DNA of 64,000 nt from an uncultured Nitrospirota bacterium (GTDB lineage Bacteria > Nitrospirota > Nitrospiria > Nitrospirales > UBA8639), in contig CAKZPV010000031.1 of assembly GCA_937139405.1 (NCBI GenBank), forward strand, positions 124,001-188,000. The letters run 5' to 3'. The notes under the pieces are model-generated. The model saw nothing but the letters and a program-made list of their open reading frames with translations, did no database searches and was not told the DNA's origin. Made by a program: the position numbers and the translations under genes. Of this stretch, positions 19,342-28,303 are shown one piece after another (the first letter of the stretch is position 1; the number at the start of each line of letters is the position of its first letter).

Positions 19342-21168
19342 ATGGAATTTCAGGTTTCGGCTCGCAAATACCGCCCCTCAACTTTTGAGGAAGTCATGGG
19401 ACAAACCCATGTCGTGCAGACCCTCACCAATGCCATCGCCAGACAACGAGTAGCTCATGCCTATGTGTTTTCGGGCATGCGGGGGGTGGGGAAAACCACG
19501 GTGGCTCGAATTCTTGCGAAATCACTAAACTGCGACAAGGGTTCTACTCACGAACCCTGTGGCACCTGCCCCAGTTGCGTTGAAATTACCCGGGGAAATT
19601 CCGTCGATGTCATCGAAATTGACGGTGCCTCAAACACCGGGGTGGACGATGTGCGCGAACTCCGAGAGAACGTGAAATTTGCACCTTTTCATGGTTCCTA
19701 TAGAGTGTACATCATCGACGAAGTCCATATGCTTTCCAACTCGGCCTTCAATGCCCTGCTCAAAATATTAGAAGAACCTCCAAACCATGCGGTCTTTATT
19801 TTTGCGACGACGGAAGTCCATAAAATTCCTGCAACGATTCTGTCTCGCTGCCAACATTTTACATTTCGACGCATTTCTCGATTGGAAATTATTTCCCAAC
19901 TGCGCCACGTCGCCACGCAAACGGGCGTGACGGTCGAGGATCGGAGTCTGTCCGTATTGGCCAGAACAAGTGAGGGGAGCATGCGTGACGCGCTCAGCCT
20001 GCTGGATCAAGCAGTGTCATTCGGTGGCGAGATACTCCAGCATGAAGATCTAGAGGCGTTGATTGGCTCTGTGCCCGATGAATTAGTGCGACAAATGATA
20101 GAAGCCATGTTAGCCCATGAGGCTTCACGAGCTATGACCCTGGTAGGAGAAGTGGTTGATCAAGGATTTGATGTCCGTGTCTATTGCCGGGCAATCTTGG
20201 AGCGTATTCGCAACCTCCTCGTGGCCTGCGTCGTACCTTCGCATCAACAGGTCCAAAACCTCATAGAGTTGGGAGAAGAGGAAGGCGCACAACTTATTGA
20301 ACAAGCCAAACCACTCTCAGAACCCTATTTACAAGCACTGTTCTCAATCATCTCGCGAACAGAAGACAGTCTCCGTGGGAGTTCTCATCCACGGTTTCTC
20401 ATTGAGGCCGCGGTAGTCCGGGCCGCGCTTTTGGATCAGAGTACAACGGCATCCACAAATGCGGAACCAACGGCCACATCTAAGCCTCAACCCCCACAGC
20501 AACGGAAACCTTCCCTCGCTACCGCTCCGGTTCAGGCCACACCCTCAGCAGTCTCAAACACACGCCCGCCCACAGAACAACCTCGTATCGTTCAGAAAGT
20601 CCCTGAACAAAACACACCTTCTGCTGGTGCAGCCGCGATCTTTCCCCCGCCTTCTGCACCTGCAAAGGAAACACCGATTCCGCCAAAACCTGTCGCTTTC
20701 CCAGGAGAACCCGCAATACCTAAAACGTCAAACCCTACTTCAAATCAGACTGTCCCATTTAACTGGGAACCAGTGGTGAGTCGTATAATGAAAGACCATC
20801 CCAATGTCGGCAGTTTTTTGGAGAAGGGGAGTGTGGTGACATTGGAAGCCGATCATGTGGTCATCGGTTTTTCAAAAAGAGATGCGATTGCACGATGGCG
20901 AACTGACAAACCAGAAAATCGCGCGCTCATCGCCGGCATTTGCGAAGAACTGGCGGGATGTCCTATTCGAGTCCAAGTTATCGAATTGCACGATGGGCAA
21001 GCCCGTCCGCCATCCATGGGCGAGCTGCGGGCAAAAAAAAAACACGAGGATGACCACGATCTCATGGAACAGGTAAAAACCCATCCACTTGTTAAGGAAG
21101 CATTAGAAGTATTTGGTGGAGAATTGGCGTCAGCCCAACGAATTCCGCAAAAAGAGGAGGCCAAGTAA
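19342..21168 (+). CDS. dnaX: DNA polymerase III subunit gamma/tau
   Basis: This is the clamp-loader ATPase of the replisome. The ATG at 19342 (MEFQVSARKYRPSTFEE) gives 608 residues, and the longer frame would overlap the SRP RNA. Walker A is GMRGVGKTT (45-53), the zinc cysteines are Cys64, 73, 76 and 79, and the sensor region contains LLKILEEPP. A Pro/Thr-rich linker (about 380-470) leads to a tau-like C-terminal domain. A run of ten A residues at 21033-21042 near the 3' end would place either neighbouring frame at a stop within about 30 bases. The operon continues into ybaB and recR. Confidence 0.96.
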   Translation: MEFQVSARKYRPSTFEEVMGQTHVVQTLTNAIARQRVAHAYVFSGMRGVGKTTVARILAKSLNCDKGSTHEPCGTCPSCVEITRGNSVDVIEIDGASNTGVDDVRELRENVKFAPFHGSYRVYIIDEVHMLSNSAFNALLKILEEPPNHAVFIFATTEVHKIPATILSRCQHFTFRRISRLEIISQLRHVATQTGVTVEDRSLSVLARTSEGSMRDALSLLDQAVSFGGEILQHEDLEALIGSVPDELVRQMIEAMLAHEASRAMTLVGEVVDQGFDVRVYCRAILERIRNLLVACVVPSHQQVQNLIELGEEEGAQLIEQAKPLSEPYLQALFSIISRTEDSLRGSSHPRFLIEAAVVRAALLDQSTTASTNAEPTATSKPQPPQQRKPSLATAPVQATPSAVSNTRPPTEQPRIVQKVPEQNTPSAGAAAIFPPPSAPAKETPIPPKPVAFPGEPAIPKTSNPTSNQTVPFNWEPVVSRIMKDHPNVGSFLEKGSVVTLEADHVVIGFSKRDAIARWRTDKPENRALIAGICEELAGCPIRVQVIELHDGQARPPSMGELRAKKKHEDDHDLMEQVKTHPLVKEALEVFGGELASAQRIPQKEEAK

Positions 21169-21494
21169 TGTCGAAAAACCCTTTTGCCAATATGGGCAAT
21201 TTACTCAAACAAGCGCAAGAAATGCAGTCCAAGATGGGGAAAATTCAAGAAGAAGCCGCAACCAAAACCGTGGAAGCCTCGACGGGCGGAGGCATGGTCA
21301 CCGTACAAGCCAACGGAGCCATGCAAATTACCAATATCACCATTGATCCTGAAGTACTCAAATCAGGAGATGCGGATATGTTGAAAGACCTGCTGATCGC
21401 CGCGACGAACGAAGCCCTCCGTAAAGCCAAAGAACTGATGGCAGACGAAATGAAATCCCTCACAGGTGGGATGGGCATTCCCGGTATGTTTTAA
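21168..21494 (+). CDS. ybaB: YbaB/EbfC nucleoid-associated protein
   Basis: This small dimeric DNA-binding protein has 108 residues. It has the usual N-terminal helix (NMGNLLKQAQEMQSKM), a beta region with ANGAMQITNITIDPEVL and a C-terminal helix (AATNEALRKAKELMADEM). Its ATG overlaps the dnaX stop by one base. It lies between dnaX and recR, the widespread order for this family. A preceding GAGGAGG-like sequence inside dnaX serves as ribosome-binding site. Confidence 0.95.
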   Translation: MSKNPFANMGNLLKQAQEMQSKMGKIQEEAATKTVEASTGGGMVTVQANGAMQITNITIDPEVLKSGDADMLKDLLIAATNEALRKAKELMADEMKSLTGGMGIPGMF

Positions 21495-21518
21495 GAACAT
21501 CAAACGACTCTCACAATC

Positions 21519-22154
21519 ATGGCAGACATTACTTCATCAACTTCCAAAGCCAACGGCCAGCCTCAAGGTCTCCTTATGCGCCTCACCAGAGAGTTGGTGC
21601 GCTTACCGGGCATTGGCCAAAAAACAGCGCAGCGGTTGGCGTTTCATCTCATGAAAACCGATACGGAAGAAGCCCTTCGCCTGGCAGAAGCTATACGAGA
21701 AGTGAAAGAAAAAATTACATTTTGCACCCAATGTCGGAACATTGCTGAGGGGCCACTCTGTGCCATTTGTCTTGATCCCAAACGAGACACCAGCAGCATT
21801 TTGGTGGTGGAAGAACCCAGCACGCTCCATGCGATTGAACAAAGCCGGGCGTTTCGTGGCTTATATCACGTACTCTACGGCGCTCTTTCTCCCTTAGACG
21901 GTGTCGGTCCCGCAGACATTCGCACGCATGATTTGGAGAATCGCGTGCAGCAAGGAGGCATTACCGAAGTGATTGTGGCGACAAATCCGACGATTGAAGG
22001 AGAAGCTACGGCTATTTATCTGACTAAACGTCTGAAGCCACTCGGTGTGAAAGTTTCTCGTATTGCGTATGGGATTCCTGTTGGCATGGACATTGAGTAT
22101 GCTGACGAAGTGACCTTGTTGAAGTCTATTGAAGGTCGCAGAGATCTAGGCTAG
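21519..22154 (+). CDS. recR: Recombination mediator RecR
   Basis: RecR works with RecO/RecF to load RecA at gaps. The 211 residues have an N-terminal helix-hairpin-helix (RLPGIGQKTAQRLAF, about 28-42), a four-cysteine zinc motif (CTQC then CAIC) and a TOPRIM domain. The TOPRIM part has ILVVEEPSTLHAIEQS and later VIVATNPTIEGEATA. It lies 24 bases after ybaB as the last gene of dnaX-ybaB-recR. Confidence 0.97.
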   Translation: MADITSSTSKANGQPQGLLMRLTRELVRLPGIGQKTAQRLAFHLMKTDTEEALRLAEAIREVKEKITFCTQCRNIAEGPLCAICLDPKRDTSSILVVEEPSTLHAIEQSRAFRGLYHVLYGALSPLDGVGPADIRTHDLENRVQQGGITEVIVATNPTIEGEATAIYLTKRLKPLGVKVSRIAYGIPVGMDIEYADEVTLLKSIEGRRDLG

Positions 22155-22321
22155 CTTCTTTCCTCCTTACCAATCCTTTTTCAATATAACTTCAGAACTC
22201 CCTCGCCCTTGAGGGACTTGGCCTCGAAGAGAGGACAAGGTTGGGGTGAGGGTGAAGACGCATCTGTAGCAATAGCCCTTTCTCGAGAAAAATTACTATT
22301 CCACATATTTTTCCCTCAGTG

Positions 22322-22512
22322 GTAATTGCCGGGTCTCGTCCCGGCGGGCGATTTACTTTTGTTTCGGCAAAAGTAAACAAAACCATTGACGCCCAGTTCG
22401 GCTTTTAAGATGGCTGGACGAAATTTTTGGTAGGGTGGGCAAACTCGCTTCGCTCAAACAATGCCCACTCTTAATTAGAGTGTCCACCCAAGGAGCCAAA
22501 CAGCAGGCGTCG
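22322..22512 (-). repeat. Dispersed intergenic repeat, copy A
   Basis: Read on the minus strand, this sequence begins GACGCCTGCTGTTTGGC and continues through GAGCGAAGCGAGTTTG and GGGCGTCAATGGTTTTG. It then has an inverted repeat TTTTGCCGAAACAAAA and a terminal CCGCCGGGACGAGACCCGGC hairpin. The same order of blocks occurs at 52143-52361 and 53280-53499 on the plus strand. No open frame spans it. The surrounding 22155-22791 gap also holds a Pro-codon-like ACCCTCACCCCAACC stretch (22230-22252, minus strand), a common intergenic motif of unknown meaning. Confidence 0.85.
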
Positions 22513-22700
22513 GACAATGGGAAGAAAGGGAGTAGTAGCTCAGATCTGATCTTACAGACAGTGCCAGATTAGATCGTGCGATTATCCGATTGCGGACGTT
22601 CGTGTGACCCGAATTGCACCCTCGAAACCAACCGTTATCGGCCAAGAGCGGAAGTCCAGCGCCGAGATCGCGCTGCCACAAAGCGGTCCTCTGCTCTGTT

Positions 22701-22759
22701 GCATTAACGTTTGAATTCAGGCGCCGGCGTAGCCGGTCGTCTACAATGAGTTGTTAGCC
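22701..22759 (-). other. attC-like recombination site beside the DUF2130 gene
   Basis: On the minus strand, about 30 bases after the DUF2130 stop, GGCTAACAACTCATTG begins a palindromic stretch. It continues through GACCGGC TAC GCCGGC and AATTCAAACGTTAATG. This order (xxCTAACAA, inverted arms, central GC hairpin, xGTTAxxx) is that of integron attC sites. The right core GTTAATG departs from the GTTRRRY consensus, so the site is decayed or a chance likeness. A GTTAGCC core also precedes the gene start near 24032-24038 (minus strand). Confidence 0.4.
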
Positions 22760-22791
22760 GTCACGCTCCACAGCGGAGGTGGGAACACGAC

Positions 22792-23994
22792 TCATTCAGG
22801 ATCGGAAGTATCACCGTTCTTGAGCTCAGCGAACTTTGCGGCCATTGTGGGGTTACCCTTAGTCAGTTTCTTGACGGTCAAGTCGTCGGCTTTGTTGTTA
22901 GCAAGACGGAGATTGTTTTCAGAACCGAGCAGCGCATCCTTGGTCTTCTGAAGATGGTCGATGGTTTTGTCGATCTCCTCAATAGCTGTTTTAAACTTCT
23001 TGGACGCAAGTTCGTAATTCCGAGCGAAGCCAGTCTTGAACGCCTCGAGATCGTTCTCGAAGTCTGTGATATCAATGTTTTGTGCTTTCACAAGCGCGAG
23101 CTCTGTCTTGTACTTCAGTGAGTTCTGGGCAGCATTTCGGAGCAGGGTAATGATTGGGATGAAGAATTGCGGCCGGACGATATACATCTTCCGATAACGG
23201 TGGGACACATCGACAATACCGGAGTTGTAGAGCTCGCTATCAGGCTCAAGAAGTGAAACAAGGATCGCGTATTCACAGCTCTTTTCATTCCGGTCCTTGT
23301 CGAGCTCTTTAAGAAAATCTTCGTTCTTCTTCTTGGAAGCTGTTTCGTCACTCTCGTTCTTCATCTCGAACATGATCGAGACGATCTCAGTGCCAGCCTC
23401 ATCCGAGTCGCGAAAGATGTAGTCTCCCTTGCTGCCAGCTCGCGCGTCGTTATCTTTTTCGAAATATGCCTTTGGAAACGCGGTTGCTCGAATGCGATTG
23501 AACTCGGTTTCGCAGTGCTGCTCGAGAGTTTCTCCAACCATCTTGGTCGACAGGCGAGCCTTCATATCCCGGAGGCGCTCGATCTCGTCATCACGATCCT
23601 CGATCTGCGTCTCATACTTATCCTTGAGCGACTTCTCGGCAAGCTGTTTCTCAAGCTGCGCTCGGTCAAGTTCGCTCTTCAGTTCATCGCGCTTCTTCTC
23701 GACTGCATTGACCGCCTCAGTAATCGCGAGCTTCCGCGCAATCTCGCTGGAGTCGAGCTGAGCCTTCAGGCCTAGAATTTCCGCGTCCTTGGCCGCAGCG
23801 GCCTTTTCCAACCCACTGGTGACCTTGGTTTCCGCGAGCTCAACGGCACTCCGCTTGTCCTGCTCGGCCAACTCAAGCCGCTCATGCAACTGCTGCTCGA
23901 ACTCTTTGTCGCGAACCTGCTTGAGAATGTCCGCGTATCCGGCCTCGTCAATCTTGAATTCTTTCTTACAATGCGGACAGCTGATTTCATGCAT
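22792..23994 (-). CDS. DUF2130 domain protein, predicted PD-(D/E)XK-like nuclease fold
   Basis: The 400 residues start [13 protein letters not shown], a short zinc-finger-like CxxC, followed by a long charged coiled coil (about 25-150). The DUF2130 domain comes next, with GSKGDYIF, then IMFEMKNES, and later [19 protein letters not shown]. The E-x-K following a G-D-Y strand recalls restriction-endonuclease-like cores, so a DNA-processing role is inferred, not shown. Codon use looks GC-richer than the flanks. The gene stands alone between a dispersed repeat and a cassette-like site. Confidence 0.85.
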   Translation of the reverse strand: MHEISCPHCKKEFKIDEAGYADILKQVRDKEFEQQLHERLELAEQDKRSAVELAETKVTSGLEKAAAAKDAEILGLKAQLDSSEIARKLAITEAVNAVEKKRDELKSELDRAQLEKQLAEKSLKDKYETQIEDRDDEIERLRDMKARLSTKMVGETLEQHCETEFNRIRATAFPKAYFEKDNDARAGSKGDYIFRDSDEAGTEIVSIMFEMKNESDETASKKKNEDFLKELDKDRNEKSCEYAILVSLLEPDSELYNSGIVDVSHRYRKMYIVRPQFFIPIITLLRNAAQNSLKYKTELALVKAQNIDITDFENDLEAFKTGFARNYELASKKFKTAIEEIDKTIDHLQKTKDALLGSENNLRLANNKADDLTVKKLTKGNPTMAAKFAELKNGDTSDPE

Positions 23995-24384
23995 GACTAT
24001 TTATCCTTCGCCTTTGCCATTTGCCTGAGTGGCGGCTAACAATGTTTAGGTCGATCCGAATAAGAGCGGGATTTGACATTTTCTGTCCGTACAAGACGCC
24101 ACTATGGTTCGTGAACAACACGCCATAACTGGTGCCGTTTCAATGAGTTGCAACTGGGCGACGATGTATCACGGGTTCTTATGCGGGTCGGCATAAGACC
24201 CCCTTCTGATAGCAGTCAGTCGTATACTTCTGATTTGGGTCGAGAAGAGTCATTGCTCTGCAAGGCTCGTGAGCGTCCGCTTTGAGTCAATCTGAGACTG
24301 TCAGCCAGATCAAAACCTGACTACTACACCTAAGCCACTCGAAGATGATCTTCAGGATTTCACACTTGTCTTAGTTATTCGATA
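23995..24384. other. Intergenic region upstream of the DUF2130 gene
   Basis: No gene is evident. A GGCTAACAATG sequence at about 24031-24041 gives, on the minus strand, the GTTAGCC that precedes the DUF2130 gene. The rest (24061-24384) shows no repeat or structure that I recognise. Confidence 0.4.
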
Positions 24385-25218
24385 TTAGCGTTTTACTTTC
24401 TGTTCGATGGCTTGGAATTGGGCGGGGAAGACGCCGAGCCAAAATCCTATCTGTTGAATTTCTTCTCGCCAATATTTCTCATAGCTCTCTTCCTTCATAG
24501 AAAATTTTACTAAGTCAGCGAGCAATTGGTTCACTTTCGGCTCTGGCAAGTTCTCTGCAAATAATTTGGGAATCATGAATCCTTCGGACAAGCGAATGAG
24601 GTTATCTTTTTCTTGAGGATAGAGGTCTAAATGACGAAGCACCGCTCGGAGACGTGAACAATCAGGGTCATTCCGTCGTTCCATCGCACAAGCGAAGAGC
24701 CCACCGATGTTGTAGCGTTCAGTCGAAGAAAGCAGTGGTTCTTTGAGCTTGGAGGTACGTTGAACTGCAGGGACTGATGATGTTGTGCTCTTCTGCAATG
24801 GCTTCTTCTTTTGGCTCGGTTTCGTTTTTTTCTTCGCAATTGTCCTGCTCTTTTTTTGAACCACAGAAGTTTTCTGCACAGTCTTTTTGGCTTTGAGCTT
24901 TGAAACAGCCTTGGCCCGGATCTTTTTTGGAGTTGCCTTCTTCTTCAACAGAACCTTTTTGGCTACAACCTTTTTCTTCCTAGAAACGGCCTTAACCGGA
25001 GCTTTCTTTTTCGCAACAGGCTTAGCAACAACTTTTGGTTTCTTCGCGACGGCTTTGCCCTTTTTACCTGCAGTGGGTTTTGCCTTCTTTTTAGTTGCAG
25101 TACGTGTAGTCGTCAGCTTGGCCTTACTCTTTTTGGCAACAGGTTTTTTCTTTGCGGTGTCTTTTGCCTTCAGCGGTTTCTTCACAGCTACTTTTCGAAC
25201 AGATTTCTTTGAAGCCAT
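24385..25218 (-). CDS. Histone-H1-like basic protein fused to an uncharacterised C-terminal domain
   Basis: The ATG at 25218 (MASKKSVRKVAVKK) has AAAGGA upstream, giving 277 residues. An earlier start would add a hydrophobic, non-basic leader. Residues 1 to about 165 are almost entirely Lys, Ala, Val, Thr and Pro in AKK/KKP repeats, as in bacterial H1-like chromatin proteins. The last roughly 110 residues are an ordinary globular domain (YNIGGLFACAMERRNDPDC, then LIRLSEGFMIPKLFAENL and EQKVKR). DNA binding is inferred from the tail. I do not recognise the C-terminal domain. Confidence 0.8.
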   Translation of the reverse strand: MASKKSVRKVAVKKPLKAKDTAKKKPVAKKSKAKLTTTRTATKKKAKPTAGKKGKAVAKKPKVVAKPVAKKKAPVKAVSRKKKVVAKKVLLKKKATPKKIRAKAVSKLKAKKTVQKTSVVQKKSRTIAKKKTKPSQKKKPLQKSTTSSVPAVQRTSKLKEPLLSSTERYNIGGLFACAMERRNDPDCSRLRAVLRHLDLYPQEKDNLIRLSEGFMIPKLFAENLPEPKVNQLLADLVKFSMKEESYEKYWREEIQQIGFWLGVFPAQFQAIEQKVKR

Positions 25219-25465
25219 CAAAGTTCCTTTCTCTATGAAAAAAGCAGTGGGTGTTTCAAACGTAATGGAACAGAACAAAAATGATAACTGGTCCGAAGTT
25301 AGTCAGCAAGAGAGAAGGGCATTATTGAATATCCAAACTGATTGGCAGGATGGTCACAAGAGTTGCGCAACGAGTCCGCAGCTAGCGAAGGGATGAAACG
25401 TCTTCATGTATGTTGGGTTCCCAAGTGAAGCGAGAACAATGCTGACGGCCATTTTCACCATCCTG

Positions 25466-25586
25466 GGAATGTTGAAAAAAGCCCACCAGCGGCGTTCTTG
25501 CCCTTGTGTCGTGCTCACGTACTGCGGGTACGCTCCGCCCGTCACAAGACCTACGGCCTTGCTGGATAGACTTTTTTGAACATTCC
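25466..25586. repeat. Palindromic MITE-like element
   Basis: The 121-base unit opens with GGAATGTTGAAAAAAGCCC ACCAGC and closes with GCTGG ATAGACTTTTTTGAACATTCC, near-perfect inverted ends about 25 bases long. The interior has further complementary blocks (CTTGTGTCG and CGTCACAAG, and a GTACTGCGGGTACG hairpin). It encodes no protein and lies between the H1-like gene and the aldolase gene. The structure is that of a non-autonomous miniature element or an extended REP-type hairpin. The rest of 25219-25594 has no gene. Confidence 0.75.
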
Positions 25587-25594
25587 CTCAACTG

Positions 25595-26191
25595 TTAGGG
25601 GGAGACGCCGCTTTTTAGGACAATTTCGCAAATATGATCAAGGCGTTCGACATGTTCGTAAGCCGACCAAGGATCAGGGGCCATCGAACACACGCCATGA
25701 TTGGCCTGTCCCACGATATCGAAATCTCCAGCGGGGTTTATTTCCGTAACCCCTAAGGCTTGTGCAGTGGCTTCACCCAACTCTGTACTCACGGCAGGAA
25801 GGGTTGGGACGGTTGGCCCAATTCGCGTGTAGCGGTAGATTTCAGGGAAATCAGCACATATTTGTTGCAGATCAAAACCCCGATAGATAGCAGCAACAAC
25901 ATTGGTAGCATGAACATGGACCACCGCCCTGGTCTTGCTCATGCCTTTGGTTAACAGGTAATGCATGTGCAATTCCCCTGAAGGTTTCGTGCCCGAGGGC
26001 ACTTCCATTTCCCCATCCTTAATTCGTATTTTAATCATGTGTTCAGGGTGGATAATGGTTTTTCGCCATCCTGACGGCGTGATGGATAGATAAATACTCC
26101 GCGCTCGCCGAAGACTACAGTTGCCATCTCGACTGGTGATCCAGCCTCGGTCATAACATCGTCGCAAGACATCCCCTATTGCCGTAATCAT
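25595..26191 (-). CDS. Class II aldolase/adducin family protein
   Basis: These zinc enzymes include fuculose-phosphate aldolase and ribulose-phosphate 4-epimerase. The 198 residues show RDGNCSLR near residue 21 and ITPSG near 37. PSGELHMH and HVHATN follow, supplying metal-binding histidines, with a late QANHGV. The family is clear, but the substrate is not. Methylthioribulose-phosphate dehydratase (MtnB) is a possible alternative role. It stands alone on the minus strand, right after the palindromic element. Confidence 0.88.
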   Translation of the reverse strand: MITAIGDVLRRCYDRGWITSRDGNCSLRRARSIYLSITPSGWRKTIIHPEHMIKIRIKDGEMEVPSGTKPSGELHMHYLLTKGMSKTRAVVHVHATNVVAAIYRGFDLQQICADFPEIYRYTRIGPTVPTLPAVSTELGEATAQALGVTEINPAGDFDIVGQANHGVCSMAPDPWSAYEHVERLDHICEIVLKSGVSP

Positions 26192-26418
26192 ATATTCGTC
26201 TCTCCTGATTTATGGTGTGTTCACATCCAAGATTTCTTTATTCACTTCCGTTGGTGCGAGGGAGTTTTTGAGGTAACTTTTCTGGATCAAGTGTACCACT
26301 CCTTTGTGCTTTCGTCTCACCCTATCGCTCAAGGCCGCACAGGGAGTAGGATGTAGAGAGAAGATATTCTTGTGGATTTCTCATAAGAATCACGTTTTCA
26401 CATTACGGAGGCCATATC

Positions 26419-26889
26419 ATGATTCTTCAAGCTATCAAGAGATTTCGATTTGTGGTTCTCACCTTAGGCCTATTAGCCCCCGGGCTTCTTCTCTTTGCCA
26501 TCCCAGGATCGGTCTTGGCCGATTCAGGTAAGACAAAAGTGCTATATCACGTGGACGGAAAGGATCCAGATGTCGCCAAATATGCGATGGCATTAATCAA
26601 TAAGCACATGGAAGCGGAAGGTGGACCTGAAAAAATTGACATCGTCTTAGTTGTACATGGACCAGCCTTGAAGTTATTTGAAAAAGAAACCGTTGATCCA
26701 GCGCTCCGTGATAAGTTGAAAGTAATTATCGATAAAGGCGCGCAGGCAGAAATGTGCCAAGTTTCCATGAAGCTGTTTGGGACACCTTTGGAAAAACTCG
26801 TGGCAGGGTTTAAACCAACCGAACATCCGGTGGCCGTCAAACGTATTGCCGATCTGCAAAAGGAAGGCTATCTCTATATCAAACCGTAA
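26419..26889 (+). CDS. Exported DsrE/F-like family protein
   Basis: The 156 residues begin with a hydrophobic signal peptide cleaved near VLADSG (about residue 35). A DsrE-like fold follows: VLYHVDGKDPDVAKYAMALINKH, IDIVLVVHGPAL, then VIIDKGAQAEMCQVSMKL with a single Cys in the position used for sulfur transfer in relatives. A GGAGG ribosome-binding site precedes the ATG. The cytosolic sulfur-relay role of DsrEFH does not apply directly to a periplasmic copy, so function is unassigned. Confidence 0.85.
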   Translation: MILQAIKRFRFVVLTLGLLAPGLLLFAIPGSVLADSGKTKVLYHVDGKDPDVAKYAMALINKHMEAEGGPEKIDIVLVVHGPALKLFEKETVDPALRDKLKVIIDKGAQAEMCQVSMKLFGTPLEKLVAGFKPTEHPVAVKRIADLQKEGYLYIKP

Positions 26890-26992
26890 TCAGTTTTTAC
26901 GACAATCCGTTACTATTGCCTTTAAGAGAACCTCTTCATTCTTTAGTGCCATTAACCTCAGGAATTTTGAAGTGGTCACTCTATCTACAATA

Positions 26993-27241
26993 TTATTCTG
27001 AAGAGGCAGGAATGACAGTATATCCCTTAGCCTCCATACAACCTTCGAATGAGTATGTTTGTTGAGACACTTGATTATCTCCTATGGCCAGCAACCCTTC
27101 CTCGCAAGCGGTTTTATCTTTGATAAACGTGGCTTGGCTAGTTCCAGCCCTATACCATTTTACAGGTGCGGTGGAACAGCTGAAGAGAGGAATAACGTTG
27201 CAACACAACATTATTGTCAACATGGGGATATTCATCTTCAT
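26993..27241 (-). CDS. Small putative lipoprotein
   Basis: The 82 residues have a signal peptide ending in a lipobox-like VIPLFSC S, so Cys22 would be lipidated. The mature part (about 60 residues) has two more cysteines (TACEEG, EGCMEAKGY) and the ending EGCMEAKGYTVIP, common in small outer-membrane lipoproteins. AAGGAT precedes the ATG by nine bases. It is convergent with the DsrE-like gene. Other frames on the opposite strand here are shadows. Confidence 0.65.
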   Translation of the reverse strand: MKMNIPMLTIMLCCNVIPLFSCSTAPVKWYRAGTSQATFIKDKTACEEGLLAIGDNQVSQQTYSFEGCMEAKGYTVIPASSE

Positions 27242-27728
27242 AATTTCCCGATCCTTAAACTATTAAGAATTATTGTGATCCTTTCAAATTGGATCATGAG
27301 CAGACCTGTCCCTGAATAGAGTACAGCATCTTACATTCATCTGTTGGATTGGTCTCAGTATGGGTTTTGATTCTGAGCCCACAATAACGTTTATGAAGTA
27401 CTATCATCTAGCTGCGCAAGCGTCCACGATACCAAAAAATTTATGTGTGGGTTGGATCTGTTTCAAAGCCTGTCGGAGAGCTAGGATATCAGCGTTCCCA
27501 CCCTACTTTCCTAATCGAAATGCCGCTCTGACCGAACCTCGGCACTGGAATCTTGAAGAAAATGAGGCTGATCGAGTGATTGGCCTCCGTTGAGATTTTT
27601 CTTCGTTTTTTCACCATTCTTTGACTTGCTCCCTCCAATTCGCCACTTTCCTCCTTCAGACAATTCAAAGGTCAGCCGAGAACTTCTGAAGTAATCATCA
27701 CTTTGTTCTTTTGATGGGAGGAATTCTC
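27242..27728. other. Intergenic region upstream of the thioredoxin-like gene
   Basis: This is a stretch of about 490 bases without a supported gene. A 77-codon frame at 27360-27593 lacks a ribosome-binding site and any recognisable features. The promoter for the thioredoxin-like gene should lie in the right half, but no clear hexamers were found. Confidence 0.35.
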
Positions 27729-28262
27729 ATGGCTCGACTATCTCTCTTTCACTACCCATTATATGTTCTAAGTACCCCATTTCTCTCGTCCATATTCCTA
27801 TTCATGCTCATGAATGGTTCGCTCGTGAACCCTTATGCGGCCCAAGCCGGTCGTCACGCCGCACCTGATTTTAACGTCTCTTCTTTAGATGGAGAGCATT
27901 TTTCAAACTTTAAATTGGAAGGAGAGCAAGCCTTATTAATGTTTTGGGCTCCCTGGTGTGGTGTGTGCCAAAGAGAATTACCGAAAATCTCCAAGTTTTA
28001 CACACACGACATGCCCAATGATTTACAAGTACTCACGATCGCGTCATCAGCATCGCGTAGGGAAGTGGAGCATTATGTAAACGAACATACACAGACTTTT
28101 GTCTTTCCGACCGCATATGATGCCGACAAGTCAATAGCGAAAGATTTTAACATTCGAGCCTTTCCTACTTATGTCCTTCTTGATGAAAACGGAGCAATTT
28201 TACACATCCATCGTGGTAGTGGAATTCTCAATGATCGAAAATTTCAAGAGTTGACCCGATAA
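27729..28262 (+). CDS. TlpA/ResA-type periplasmic thioredoxin-like protein
   Basis: This is a membrane-anchored or exported thiol-disulfide reductase. The ATG at 27729 has GGGAGGA six bases before it and is preferred over a TTG at 27711, giving 177 residues. The N-terminal 40 residues are a hydrophobic signal/anchor. The thioredoxin domain has FWAPWCGVCQRELP with Cys77 and Cys80, and AFPTYVLLD, which supplies the cis-proline. Relatives reduce cytochrome c haem-binding cysteines, but no cytochrome biogenesis gene is nearby. Confidence 0.9.
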   Translation: MARLSLFHYPLYVLSTPFLSSIFLFMLMNGSLVNPYAAQAGRHAAPDFNVSSLDGEHFSNFKLEGEQALLMFWAPWCGVCQRELPKISKFYTHDMPNDLQVLTIASSASRREVEHYVNEHTQTFVFPTAYDADKSIAKDFNIRAFPTYVLLDENGAILHIHRGSGILNDRKFQELTR

Positions 28263-28303
28263 ATAAAGAGGCTGCCATGGGCACCAACTTCAAAGACCGC
28301 GTC

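Noticed and set aside
24627-25200. Low-complexity Lys/Ala region as a sequencing artefact or frameshift
   Set aside because: The frame remains open throughout with a ribosome-binding site and a normal C-terminal domain, so a real basic protein is more likely.
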